Assembly (NCBI GenBank): GCA_035486355.1
Contig: DATHNE010000276.1
Span: forward strand, 1-7,819
Direction: 5' to 3'
Source: Palsa-883 sp035486355
Lineage (GTDB): Bacteria; Pseudomonadota; Alphaproteobacteria; Acetobacterales; Acetobacteraceae
Length of the DNA: 7,819 nucleotides
Part shown: positions 1-7,275 of the stretch, one piece after another
How positions within the stretch are numbered: position 1 is the first letter of the stretch
Layout: each line of letters starts with the position of its first letter
Program-made: the position numbers and the translations under genes
The notes under the pieces: model-generated
Database searches by the model: none
The model's input: the letters and a program-made list of their open reading frames with translations, nothing else
Told to the model about the DNA's origin: nothing

Positions 1-2416
1 CATGTGCTGTGTTGTGCACGCTGGCGCGCCACCATGCGTGCTGGTTGCGCCACAGCGCCGTCAGCCGCCGCTGTGCCATCGCGTAGGCATCGAAATCAGC
101 ACAGACCATGAAGTAGTCACTGTAGGTCAGGCCATCGACCAGCCCGCGATACCGGTTGGGCTCATCGGGGGAGAACAGCCCCGACCCGAGCGCATCCAGC
201 ACGCCCGCCAACTCGCCGGAGTTGGCAATCACCTGGCGCGTATCAGTGCCGTCGCGCCGTCGCGCCTGGACCTGTTCCGCGGTCAGACCGAAGATGAAGA
301 TGTTGTCCGCGCCCACCCGGTCACGGATCTCCACATTCGCGCCGTCCAGCGTACCGATGGTCAGCGCACCGTTCAGCGCGAATTTCATGTTGCCGGTGCC
401 CGACGCTTCCATCCCGGCGGTGGAGATCTGCTCGGACACATCGGCGGCCGGAATGATCCATTCTGCCCGGCTCACATTATAATCGGGGATGAATACCACC
501 CGCAGCTTGCCGTCCAGCATCGCATCGTTGTTGATCACCCGCGCCACGTCGTGGATGAGCTTGATGATCAGCTTCGCCTGCTGGTAGCTCGCCGCGGCCT
601 TGCCCGCGAAGATCTTCACCCGCGGCACCCAATCCCGCGCCGGCTGTGCGCGCATTGTCTCGTACAGCGCGATCGTCTCCATGATGTTCAGAAGCTGACG
701 CTTGTATTCGTGAATCCGCTTGACCTGCACATCGAAGATCGCATCCGGATCGATCGAGATATGCAGCCGTTCGGCAACACGGTTGGACAATGCCACCTTG
801 TTCGCGCGACGGATTGCCGCCAGCCGCGCATGCAGCGCCGGGTCATCGGCATGCGCTGCCAACCCCTGCATCAGCTCCGGCTCGTCCAGCACCCGCGCAC
901 CGACCAGCTCCGTCAGCAGGTCTGTCAGCCCGGGATTGGCCTCAAACAGCCAGCGCCGGAACGTGATGCCATTCGTTTTGTTGACGATGCGGTCCGGATA
1001 CAACTGGTGCAGGTCGTGGAACACGGTCTGCCGCATCAATGCCGTGTGCAGCTCGGAGACGCCGTTGATCTTGTGCGATCCCAGGAACGCCAGCTGGCCC
1101 ATGCGGACGCGCCGGCCACCGTCCTCGGCGATCAGCGACACCGACGACAGCAAGCCACCATCCGCGTGCCCATTCGCACGCAGCCCTTCCAAATGCCGCG
1201 CATTGATCAGGTAGATGATCTGCATGTGCCGCGGCAGCAGCCGCTCCAGCATGTGCACAGGCCAGCTCTCCATCGCCTCCGGCAGCAGCGTGTGATTGGT
1301 GTAGGAAATGGCCGCGACACTGATCCCCCAGGCCTCGTCCCAGGGGATCTCGTGCACATCCACCAGCAGCCGCATCAGCTCTGCCACCGCGATCGCCGGA
1401 TGCGTGTCGTTCAATTGGATCGAGGCGTGTGCCGGCAGCGTCCGCAGGTCACCATGTTCGCGGTGATGCCGGTTGATCAGGTCGTGCAGCGAGGCCGACG
1501 AGAAGAAGAACTCCTGGCGCAGCCGCAGCTCCTGCCCCGCCGAGGTTGAGTCGCTCGGATACAGCACCTGGCTGATCGAATTCGCCCGTGCCCGGTTCGC
1601 GACCGCACCGATATGATCACCCTGGTTGAACGCATCCAAATGCAGCGGATCGGGCGCGCGCGCCTGCCATAGGCGCAGCGTGTTCACATGCCGGCCCCGC
1701 CATCCCACCACCGGCATGTCATACGCCACGGCTTCCACCACCTCGGCCGGATGCCATACGTGATGCGGCGCGGTGTCCCGGCCAGGCGCCGTTGTCACGC
1801 TGCCGCCGAAACCGATCAGATGACTGACCTCGTGCCGGAGGAACTCCCACGGATTGCCGAAGGACAGCCAGTTCTCGGGATGTTCTTGCTGCCAGCCGTC
1901 GCGGATCATCTGCCGGAACATTCCATGACTGTAGCGGATGCCATAGCCGTAGCTGGCCACGCCCAACGTCGCCATGCTTTCCAGGAAGCAGGCCGCCAGC
2001 CGTCCCAGGCCACCATTGCCCAGCGCCGCGTCAGGCTCGATCCGGCGCATCATGTCGAGATCGACGTCGTACGACGCCAGGGCCGCCCGCATCGTCTCGA
2101 CCAGCCCGAGATTGCTCAGCGAGTCGAACAGCAGCCGGCCGATCAGGAACTCCAGCGACAGGTAATAGACATGCTTGCGGCCCTGCGTGGCATTCAACCG
2201 TGTCGAGGGAAGCCACCGGTCCACGATCCGGTCGCGCGTCACGCTGGCCGCGGCGATGAACCAATCCCATTCGGAAGCGGTCGTTGGGTCCTTGCCGGCC
2301 TCGTAGGTGATCTTGCGGATCAGCGCATCGCGCAGGGTATCGACCGTCTCATCCACGGCCGGTTGCTGCGCCGGTGCTTGGCTGTGCCCGGTGGTCGAAA
2401 GGGCTTCGTTCCCCAT
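1..2416 (-). CDS. glgP: Glycogen phosphorylase GlgP, 3' end cut off by the window edge
   Basis: Cytoplasmic PLP enzyme that removes glucose units from glycogen or maltodextrin ends with phosphate, giving glucose-1-phosphate. Translation from the ATG at 2416 stays open for 805 codons to base 2 without a stop; E. coli GlgP is 815 residues, so probably only about 20-30 C-terminal residues are missing. Visible family motifs are GNGGLGR (133-139, glycine-rich active-site loop), LNDTHP (335-340), NKTNGIT (479-485), KRIHEYKRQ (566-574) and EASGTGNMKF, in which Lys678 is the expected PLP Schiff-base lysine. The frame is intact. The start is supported by AGGAG nine bases upstream. It lies 109 bases downstream of ispG on the same strand and may be read from that unit or from its own promoter. 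The long plus-strand frames over this gene are shadows. Family is certain; preference for glycogen over maltodextrin cannot be told from sequence. Confidence 0.96.
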   Translation of the reverse strand, partial: MGNEALSTTGHSQAPAQQPAVDETVDTLRDALIRKITYEAGKDPTTASEWDWFIAAASVTRDRIVDRWLPSTRLNATQGRKHVYYLSLEFLIGRLLFDSLSNLGLVETMRAALASYDVDLDMMRRIEPDAALGNGGLGRLAACFLESMATLGVASYGYGIRYSHGMFRQMIRDGWQQEHPENWLSFGNPWEFLRHEVSHLIGFGGSVTTAPGRDTAPHHVWHPAEVVEAVAYDMPVVGWRGRHVNTLRLWQARAPDPLHLDAFNQGDHIGAVANRARANSISQVLYPSDSTSAGQELRLRQEFFFSSASLHDLINRHHREHGDLRTLPAHASIQLNDTHPAIAVAELMRLLVDVHEIPWDEAWGISVAAISYTNHTLLPEAMESWPVHMLERLLPRHMQIIYLINARHLEGLRANGHADGGLLSSVSLIAEDGGRRVRMGQLAFLGSHKINGVSELHTALMRQTVFHDLHQLYPDRIVNKTNGITFRRWLFEANPGLTDLLTELVGARVLDEPELMQGLAAHADDPALHARLAAIRRANKVALSNRVAERLHISIDPDAIFDVQVKRIHEYKRQLLNIMETIALYETMRAQPARDWVPRVKIFAGKAAASYQQAKLIIKLIHDVARVINNDAMLDGKLRVVFIPDYNVSRAEWIIPAADVSEQISTAGMEASGTGNMKFALNGALTIGTLDGANVEIRDRVGADNIFIFGLTAEQVQARRRDGTDTRQVIANSGELAGVLDALGSGLFSPDEPNRYRGLVDGLTYSDYFMVCADFDAYAMAQRRLTALWRNQHAWWRASVHNTAH

Positions 2417-2430
2417 CGCGCTCCGCTCCT
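2417..2430 (-). promoter_or_regulatory. Ribosome binding site region of glgP
   Basis: Read on the minus strand, AGGAG (2430-2426) lies nine bases before the glgP ATG and a second GGAG (2424-2421) lies four bases before it. This purine-rich stretch fixes the start at 2416 and makes independent translation of glgP likely. Confidence 0.7.
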
Positions 2431-2525
2431 GCCTGCCAGTGCACCGCGCGTCACGTTGGTTGGCGCACGCGCCCGTTCATCGTGCGCCGCGAGATTGGCG
2501 TGTTTATGGCGCCTGGAGGCAAATG
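2417..2525 (-). other. ispG-glgP intergenic gap (109 bp)
   Basis: Non-coding stretch between the ispG stop and the glgP start. I see no convincing -35/-10 pair and no stem-loop followed by a T tract. There are only short dyads, such as GCGC-GT-GCGC. Whether glgP has its own promoter here cannot be decided by eye. Confidence 0.5.
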
Positions 2526-3659
2526 CTACTCCGCCGCGATCTTCTCCGGCGCGGCCACGGCCGCCGCCTTCAGCGCCGCTGCCTTCGCCTCCACCAGCTC
2601 GACGATATGCTCCACCATATCCGCCCCGGAGATGGTGTGATCCGTCTTCCCGGCGGCGTAGATCATATGCCGCCCGTTGCCGCCGCCGGTGAGCCCGATA
2701 TCGGTCATCAGTGCCTCGCCCGGTCCGTTCACCACGCAGCCGATGATCGACAGCGTGATCGGCGTCTCGATATGTGCCAGCCGGTCCTCCAGCGTCTGCA
2801 CCGTCTGGATCACATTGAATCCTTGCCGCGCGCAGGACGGGCACGAAATGACCTTCACCCCGCGATGGCGCAGCCCGAGCGACTTCAGCAGGTCCCAGCC
2901 GACGCGCACCTCTTCCTCGGGCTGATCCGACAGGGACACCCGCAGCGTGTCGCCAATCCCGGCCCACAGCAGCGAACCCAGCCCGATCGAGGACTTCACC
3001 GTGCCCATCCGCCGCCCGCCGGCCTCGGTGATGCCGATATGCAGCGGGTGGTCGCACACGTCCGCGAGCTGCTGGTACGCGGCCACGGCCAGGAACACGT
3101 CTGAGGCCTTCACGCTGATCTTGAAGTCATGGAAGTCGTGCTGTTGCAGGATGTTCGCGTGGTACAGCGCGCTCTCCACCAGCGCCTCCGGGTTTGGCTC
3201 GCCGTATTTCTCCAGCAGGTGCTTTTCCAGCGAGCCGGCATTGACGCCGATCCGCATCGAGCAGCCGTGATCGCGGGCGGCCTTGATGACTTCCTTCACC
3301 CGCTCGTCGCTGCCGATATTGCCGGGGTTGATGCGCAGGCACGCGGCGCCGCTATCGGCCGCCTCGATCGCGCGTTTGTAGTGAAAATGGATGTCCGCGA
3401 CGATCGGCACATTCACCTCGTGCACGATGTCCTTCAGCGCCAGCGCGCTGTCCCGGTCCGGGCAGGACACCCGCACGATATCCACCCCCGCCAGCTCGGC
3501 CCGGCGGATCTGCGCGATCGTGCCCTCGACATCGGTGGTCAACGTGTTGGTCATGGTCTGCACGGTGATCGGCGCGCCGTCGCCCACGGGCACCTTGCCG
3601 ACATAGACCCGGCGCGACTTGCGGCGGTGGACGTCCTGATATGGGCGATAGCTGCTCAT
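2526..3659 (-). CDS. ispG: 4-hydroxy-3-methylbut-2-en-1-yl diphosphate synthase (IspG/GcpE)
   Basis: Penultimate enzyme of the MEP isoprenoid pathway. It reductively converts 2-C-methyl-D-erythritol 2,4-cyclodiphosphate to HMBPP in the cytoplasm, using a [4Fe-4S] cluster fed by flavodoxin or ferredoxin. The 377-residue length is normal for the bacterial two-domain form. The N-terminal TIM-barrel part contains VQTMTNT (33-39), VADIHF (87-92) and LRINPGN (108-114). The C-terminal cluster domain has CPSCARQ with Cys273 and Cys276, and CVVNGPGEA with Cys308 and Glu315. These match the E. coli cluster ligands Cys270, Cys273, Cys305 and Glu312 with a constant offset of three. An Ala/Lys-rich tail follows residue 355. 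The ATG at 3659 has GGAGAG seven bases upstream. It lies 75 bases downstream of the rodZ-like gene, probably in one transcript. All catalytic residues are present. Confidence 0.98.
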   Translation of the reverse strand: MSSYRPYQDVHRRKSRRVYVGKVPVGDGAPITVQTMTNTLTTDVEGTIAQIRRAELAGVDIVRVSCPDRDSALALKDIVHEVNVPIVADIHFHYKRAIEAADSGAACLRINPGNIGSDERVKEVIKAARDHGCSMRIGVNAGSLEKHLLEKYGEPNPEALVESALYHANILQQHDFHDFKISVKASDVFLAVAAYQQLADVCDHPLHIGITEAGGRRMGTVKSSIGLGSLLWAGIGDTLRVSLSDQPEEEVRVGWDLLKSLGLRHRGVKVISCPSCARQGFNVIQTVQTLEDRLAHIETPITLSIIGCVVNGPGEALMTDIGLTGGGNGRHMIYAAGKTDHTISGADMVEHIVELVEAKAAALKAAAVAAPEKIAAE

Positions 3660-3666
3660 GCGCTTG

Positions 3667-3672
3667 CTCTCC
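3667..3672 (-). promoter_or_regulatory. Ribosome binding site of ispG
   Basis: GGAGAG on the minus strand, seven bases before the ispG ATG at 3659. Spacing and purine content are good and decide the start. Confidence 0.75.
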
Positions 3673-3675
3673 GTG

Positions 3676-3692
3676 GCCGGCCCCTCGCCGGC
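3676..3692 (-). repeat. GC-rich inverted repeat just upstream of the ispG ribosome binding site
   Basis: Two copies of GCCGGC, each also self-complementary, flank a five-base spacer and can form a perfect 6-bp stem with a GAGGG loop in the mRNA. It ends three bases before the GGAGAG of ispG. No T tract follows, so it is not a classical intrinsic terminator. It might affect ispG translation or mRNA stability, but in GC-rich DNA a 6-bp stem can arise by chance. Confidence 0.4.
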
Positions 3693-3734
3693 ATCAGCAT
3701 CACACCAAAGGATGGGGTGTCGACCGTCGTCTCG

Positions 3735-4844
3735 CTACTGCGGCGCGGCCTTCGGCGCAACCGTGGCGCCCGAACTGGCGGTGACGATGGCCTGGGTCAG
3801 AAGGCCCAGCTTGCCGGACTTGAGCAGGTCAGGATCGAGCGGAATATCGCGCCGTACCGCCCCGTCAGCGCCGAGCGGGGGCGCCGTCGTGCCGTCAACC
3901 ACGATATTCGTCCCCCCGGCATTGCCGGTGGTCAGGGTCAGGTTGGGCATCAGCGGCACCGACCAGGTCTCCCCGGGGTGCAGCACCCGGTTCAGCAGCA
4001 CCTGGCCTGACTTGTCGCGTACCAGCAGCCACGCGTCCGCATTGGCGCTCAGCACGATCCGCGGCTGATCCGACAGCGGGGGTGGTGTCATCGAGAGGGG
4101 CGGCATTGTCGTCGCCGCCGCTGCCTGGCTGGGCGGGACCGATGGAACCGGCTCCGTCGCGGCGGTGGTGTCGGTCACCGGCGGGGGCGCGGCCCCCGCG
4201 GTGGCGTTGGCTGGGGCGGCGTCTGGCGTTGTCACCAGAGCCGTCATCACCTGGGTTGTTGTCATCGGGCCGGCGGAACCACCCGTGGAACGCGACCCGG
4301 GCGCCGGTGTTGCGGCGCGCCGCGGTGTGACCTGCTCCGCCAGGGGGGCCAACCGTGCCGGTACCGGGGCCACCACTTCGGGTGGCAGCGCCCCGTCGCC
4401 CGACAACCGATACCACCCGATATAGGCGCCGATCGCCAGCACAACGCCCAGGAACACCACGGCTCCGGCGGGCACGCCGCGCTCCGGCACCGGCACCGGG
4501 AAAATCAGCTCGATCTTGCGATTGACGTCCTCCGCCTCATCGCGGAACCGGCGGGTCAGCTCGTCCGGGTCAAGCCCGAGGGTGATCGCGTATGTGCGCA
4601 GGAACCCGACGGCATAGGCCACCCCAGGCAGCTCATCGATGCGGCCCTCTTCCAGGGCCACCAAATACTGGCCACGGATCCGCAGCACACCCGCTATATC
4701 TTGTATGGTCCACGCCAGCCGCTCCCGCGCGGCGCGCAAGTCGGCACCAACCCGCGGCGCCATGGGCGCCACGTCGCTGTCCGAAGCGGCACGGGGCAAC
4801 TTTGACCCGATTCCCGCGAACCTCGATTTGCGTTCGTGTAGCAC
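3735..4844 (-). CDS. RodZ-like helix-turn-helix membrane protein with C-terminal DUF4115 domain
   Basis: Likely relative of RodZ, the bitopic protein that links MreB to the cell-wall elongation machinery. An N-terminal HTH (about 32-92) has the family signature: VGADLRAARE, a second helix around TIQDIAGVLRI, then LPGVAYAVGFLRTYA and LGLD. Basic and acidic residues and an FPVPVPERG stretch precede one hydrophobic segment (about 124-146). A Pro/Ala/Thr-rich linker (about 147-258) follows, then a beta-rich domain (about 262-338; PRIVLSANADAWLLVRD, HPGETWSVP) resembling DUF4115. This order predicts a cytoplasmic N-terminus and a periplasmic C-terminus. The start is unsure: the longest frame opens with GTG at 4844 and has no clear Shine-Dalgarno, while ATG at 4763 (residue 28) sits just before the HTH and also lacks one. 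It precedes ispG by 75 bases. Alphaproteobacterial members are often annotated only as HTH domain proteins, so a role in cell shape is inferred. Confidence 0.88.
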   Translation of the reverse strand: MLHERKSRFAGIGSKLPRAASDSDVAPMAPRVGADLRAARERLAWTIQDIAGVLRIRGQYLVALEEGRIDELPGVAYAVGFLRTYAITLGLDPDELTRRFRDEAEDVNRKIELIFPVPVPERGVPAGAVVFLGVVLAIGAYIGWYRLSGDGALPPEVVAPVPARLAPLAEQVTPRRAATPAPGSRSTGGSAGPMTTTQVMTALVTTPDAAPANATAGAAPPPVTDTTAATEPVPSVPPSQAAAATTMPPLSMTPPPLSDQPRIVLSANADAWLLVRDKSGQVLLNRVLHPGETWSVPLMPNLTLTTGNAGGTNIVVDGTTAPPLGADGAVRRDIPLDPDLLKSGKLGLLTQAIVTASSGATVAPKAAPQ

Positions 4845-5010
4845 GACCGCTCAGACCCCATTCGCAACAGGTGGCGCAAGCATCGTTGCTGACCACAGGT
4901 CGGCGTTACCCACACCACGACCCTGCATTACTCCGACACACCCACACTGCACTGGATCGCGGCGGACGTCACGTGGAGATTTATCTCAAAATCCAAATGA
5001 AACGAAATTG
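4845..5010 (-). promoter_or_regulatory. ptsP-rodZ intergenic region, possible promoter
   Basis: This 166-base gap is the largest in the window. Its ptsP-proximal part (about 4976-5010) is clearly AT-richer than the surrounding DNA. On the minus strand a weak promoter-like pair can be drawn: TTTCGT (5007-5002), 16 bases, then GATAAA (4985-4980, four of six matches to the -10 consensus). This would start transcription towards rodZ and ispG with a leader of roughly 130 bases. No hairpin with a T tract is present, so a ptsP terminator is not supported. The rest of the gap shows no feature I can name. Confidence 0.35.
4976..4987. repeat. Short inverted repeat in the ptsP-rodZ gap
   Basis: GAGAT-AA-ATCTC on the minus strand is a perfect 5-bp dyad around two bases. 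It overlaps the putative -10 element, so it could be an operator half-site pair. It is short enough to occur by chance. Confidence 0.25.
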
Positions 5011-7275
5011 TCAGACCGATAGTCCTTGTTCTCTGGCCCAGCTCAGGATCGGTTCACGCAGACTCGCGCCACCCGATCCGGCACGTCGAATGGCAGCTAA
5101 TACCGGGCGAAAGGCAGATAGATCAAGCTGTGCGAGCATTGCTTTGACCGGCAAAATGCCAGATGCCGCCATCGACAAACTCGTGATGCCCAAACCGACC
5201 AGTGCCATCGCTTCCAATGGTTTGCCCGCGGCCTCGCCGCAAAGTGATACCGGGACGCCCTGTCCGCCACGTGCGGCTCGCGCGCTCTCCAATACTTGCT
5301 CCAGCAAATCGAACATCGGCTGTGAAAGTAAGTCGTAACGATTGGCGATCGCTGGCGTTCCACGATCGGCGGCGAACACGAACTGCAGCAGATCGTTCGA
5401 GCCGATCGAGACGAAATCCACCTGTTCCAGCAGCGCCCGCAACTGCCACATCAGGGCCGGCACCTCGAGCATGGTGCCGATTCGCAAGCTGCGCGGTGCG
5501 GGGCGTACCCGGTTGGCCTCCGCTTCCAGCAGCATCCGTGCGGCGCGGAACTCGGCGACCGTGGCCACCATCGGGAACATCACTGACAGGTCACGGCTGC
5601 CGGCGGCCAGCAGCAAGGCCCGCAACTGCCGCCGCAGCAATACCGGGCGGTCCAGGCCAACCCGTAGGCTGCGCCAGCCCATCGCCGGGTTCTCTTCCAC
5701 CTGGGAGGCGCCGCCTGGCAGCACCTTGTCGGCGCCCAGATCCAGCGTGCGGAACAGCACCGGGCGCCCGGCGGCGGCATCCAGCACCCGCGCATAGGTT
5801 GCCGCCTGTTCGGCGACCTCGGCCACGGCGCCGCGCGCCAGCATGGCGATCTCGCTGCGATACAGGCCAATTCCGGCCGCCCCGGTCGCATCGAGCTGAT
5901 CCAGCTCCAGGCCGAGCCCGACGTTCAGCATCAAGGTCACGCCGGTGCCGTCGGCGGTCACCGCGGGGCGGTCGCGATATACCGCCCACTCGGCCTGCCG
6001 TGCCGATCGCGTCTGCAACGCCCGGGCGTAGACCTGTGACACTTCCGCGTCGGGCCGCAGGATCAATCGCCCCTCGTCGGCGTCCAGCACCGCCGTGTCA
6101 TCTTGCTGCGCCGCCTCCACGACATCGCGGGCGCCCCCCAGCGCCGGCAGACCGATCGCGCGCGCCACGATGGCCGCATGGCCCGTCGGGCTGGCTTCCT
6201 CGATCACCACCCCGGCGATGCCGCGCGCGTGCCAGTCCAGCAGGTCGGCCGGCCCCAGCCGACGTGCCAACAGAATGCCTCCCGGCGGAACCACCTCGGT
6301 CGGCGCATCGCCCGTCAAGGCCTTCAGCAGCCGCCCCGCCATCTCGTCGAGATCCGCCAGCCGCTCCCGCAGATAGGGGTCGGTGATGCGCCGCATGCGG
6401 TCACGCACCTCGCCGGCGATGCGCAGCACGGCCGCTTCGGCGGTGATCCCGGTGCGGATCACCTCGTCCACGCGCCGCAACCACCCGGCGTCCGCCGCCA
6501 CCAGCCGGTAGGCCGACAACACTTCCCGTGTCGCCGCGCCCGCGGCGCCTCCACCGGGCAGACCGGCCTCGATCAATTCATCCAGGCCGCGCTGCATGCG
6601 TGCTGCCGCCGCGCTCAATCGCTCCTGCTCCGCCGCAGGATCATCCGCCAGCAAGCGTCGCACGGTCGGCTGGCCGCCGTGCACCACGATCGGTCCCAGA
6701 ATGATTCCGCCGCTCAGCCCTGCGCCGCTGAACACGCGTGGCACGGTCGCGGCGACGCCCTCCTCTGCCCCCCGCGTGGCGCCGCTTGCCGCCAGCAGCT
6801 CGGCCAGCAACATCGTTACAGTTTCGAGAACATCAATCTCGTCCTCGGTGTAGCTCCTTGGCGTGCGGTTCTGTGTGACCAGTACGCCAACCACACGCCC
6901 GGCCCGTCGGACCGGGACCGCAATCAAAGACGCAAACGGCTCTTCCCCGGTTTCTGGCCGATAGGCGAACGCGGGATGGTTCTGCGCGTCCGCGAGGTTC
7001 ATCACCTCCTGCGTCGCTGCGCACAGGCCAACGATACCTTCGCCCACCCGTAACCGCGTCCGTCCGACCGCCGAGGGGTTCAACCCATGCGTCGCCGCCA
7101 GCTCCAGCACCTCGCCAGGCCGCATCACGTAAATCGAGCAGACCTCGCTGACCAATTCGGCGGCGAGCAGCCGCGTCAGTTCCTCCAGCGGCGCGGCATC
7201 GCTCGCCATGACCTGACGCAACCGGGTGAGCAGGCGCCGGGGCGCGCTGAGTGCCATTTCACGAAGCAGCGCCAT
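5011..7275 (-). CDS. ptsP: Phosphoenolpyruvate-protein phosphotransferase PtsP (enzyme I-Ntr)
   Basis: First kinase of the nitrogen-related PTS. It autophosphorylates from PEP and passes the phosphate to an HPr-type carrier and on to PtsN, a regulatory rather than sugar-transport chain in the cytoplasm. The 754 residues contain a GAF sensor domain (about 10-160; this domain binds glutamine in characterised EI-Ntr), the N-terminal EI and phosphohistidine domains (about 180-410) with SPTGHAAIVAR and His366 as phospho-acceptor, and the PEP-binding barrel (about 430-740). The barrel shows YRSE with Arg473, FRTLDLGADK with Arg509, ENPAMGWRSLR, GTMLEVPA with Glu604, SIGSNDLLQ with Asp628, and LCGEAAG with catalytic Cys679. 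The swivel motif lacks the usual GG and has TGH in place of TSH. The start may be ATG 7275 (overlapping the upstream stop by 17 bases) or ATG 7257 (one base after that stop); neither has a clear Shine-Dalgarno. Codon use relaxes near the 3' end. Confidence 0.96.
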   Translation of the reverse strand: MALLREMALSAPRRLLTRLRQVMASDAAPLEELTRLLAAELVSEVCSIYVMRPGEVLELAATHGLNPSAVGRTRLRVGEGIVGLCAATQEVMNLADAQNHPAFAYRPETGEEPFASLIAVPVRRAGRVVGVLVTQNRTPRSYTEDEIDVLETVTMLLAELLAASGATRGAEEGVAATVPRVFSGAGLSGGIILGPIVVHGGQPTVRRLLADDPAAEQERLSAAAARMQRGLDELIEAGLPGGGAAGAATREVLSAYRLVAADAGWLRRVDEVIRTGITAEAAVLRIAGEVRDRMRRITDPYLRERLADLDEMAGRLLKALTGDAPTEVVPPGGILLARRLGPADLLDWHARGIAGVVIEEASPTGHAAIVARAIGLPALGGARDVVEAAQQDDTAVLDADEGRLILRPDAEVSQVYARALQTRSARQAEWAVYRDRPAVTADGTGVTLMLNVGLGLELDQLDATGAAGIGLYRSEIAMLARGAVAEVAEQAATYARVLDAAAGRPVLFRTLDLGADKVLPGGASQVEENPAMGWRSLRVGLDRPVLLRRQLRALLLAAGSRDLSVMFPMVATVAEFRAARMLLEAEANRVRPAPRSLRIGTMLEVPALMWQLRALLEQVDFVSIGSNDLLQFVFAADRGTPAIANRYDLLSQPMFDLLEQVLESARAARGGQGVPVSLCGEAAGKPLEAMALVGLGITSLSMAASGILPVKAMLAQLDLSAFRPVLAAIRRAGSGGASLREPILSWAREQGLSV

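Noticed and set aside
2..1549. Plus-strand open frame of 515 codons
   Set aside because: It lies antisense to glgP, whose minus-strand frame carries all phosphorylase motifs. The plus-strand translation is rich in Arg, His, Gln and Pro with no recognisable domain, which is typical of GC-rich antisense shadows.
1688..2692. Plus-strand open frame of 334 codons spanning the glgP-ispG gap
   Set aside because: Antisense to the 5' end of glgP and the 3' end of ispG. The product is low-complexity Arg/Pro-rich with no family motif.
2320..3057. Minus-strand open frame of 245 codons overlapping ispG in another frame
   Set aside because: It is out of frame with ispG and has Arg/Gly-rich composition without motifs. 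IspG in the correct frame retains all cluster ligands.
3702..3720. ACACC/GGTGT dyad as an intrinsic terminator after rodZ
   Set aside because: The stem is only 5 bp with a nine-base loop and no T tract follows on the minus strand.
5202..6386. Plus-strand open frame of 394 codons
   Set aside because: Antisense to ptsP, and its translation is dominated by Arg, Pro, Ala and Ser. The minus-strand PtsP is unambiguous.
6103..7053. Plus-strand open frame of 316 codons
   Set aside because: Also antisense to the GAF and phosphohistidine domains of ptsP, with no domain of its own.
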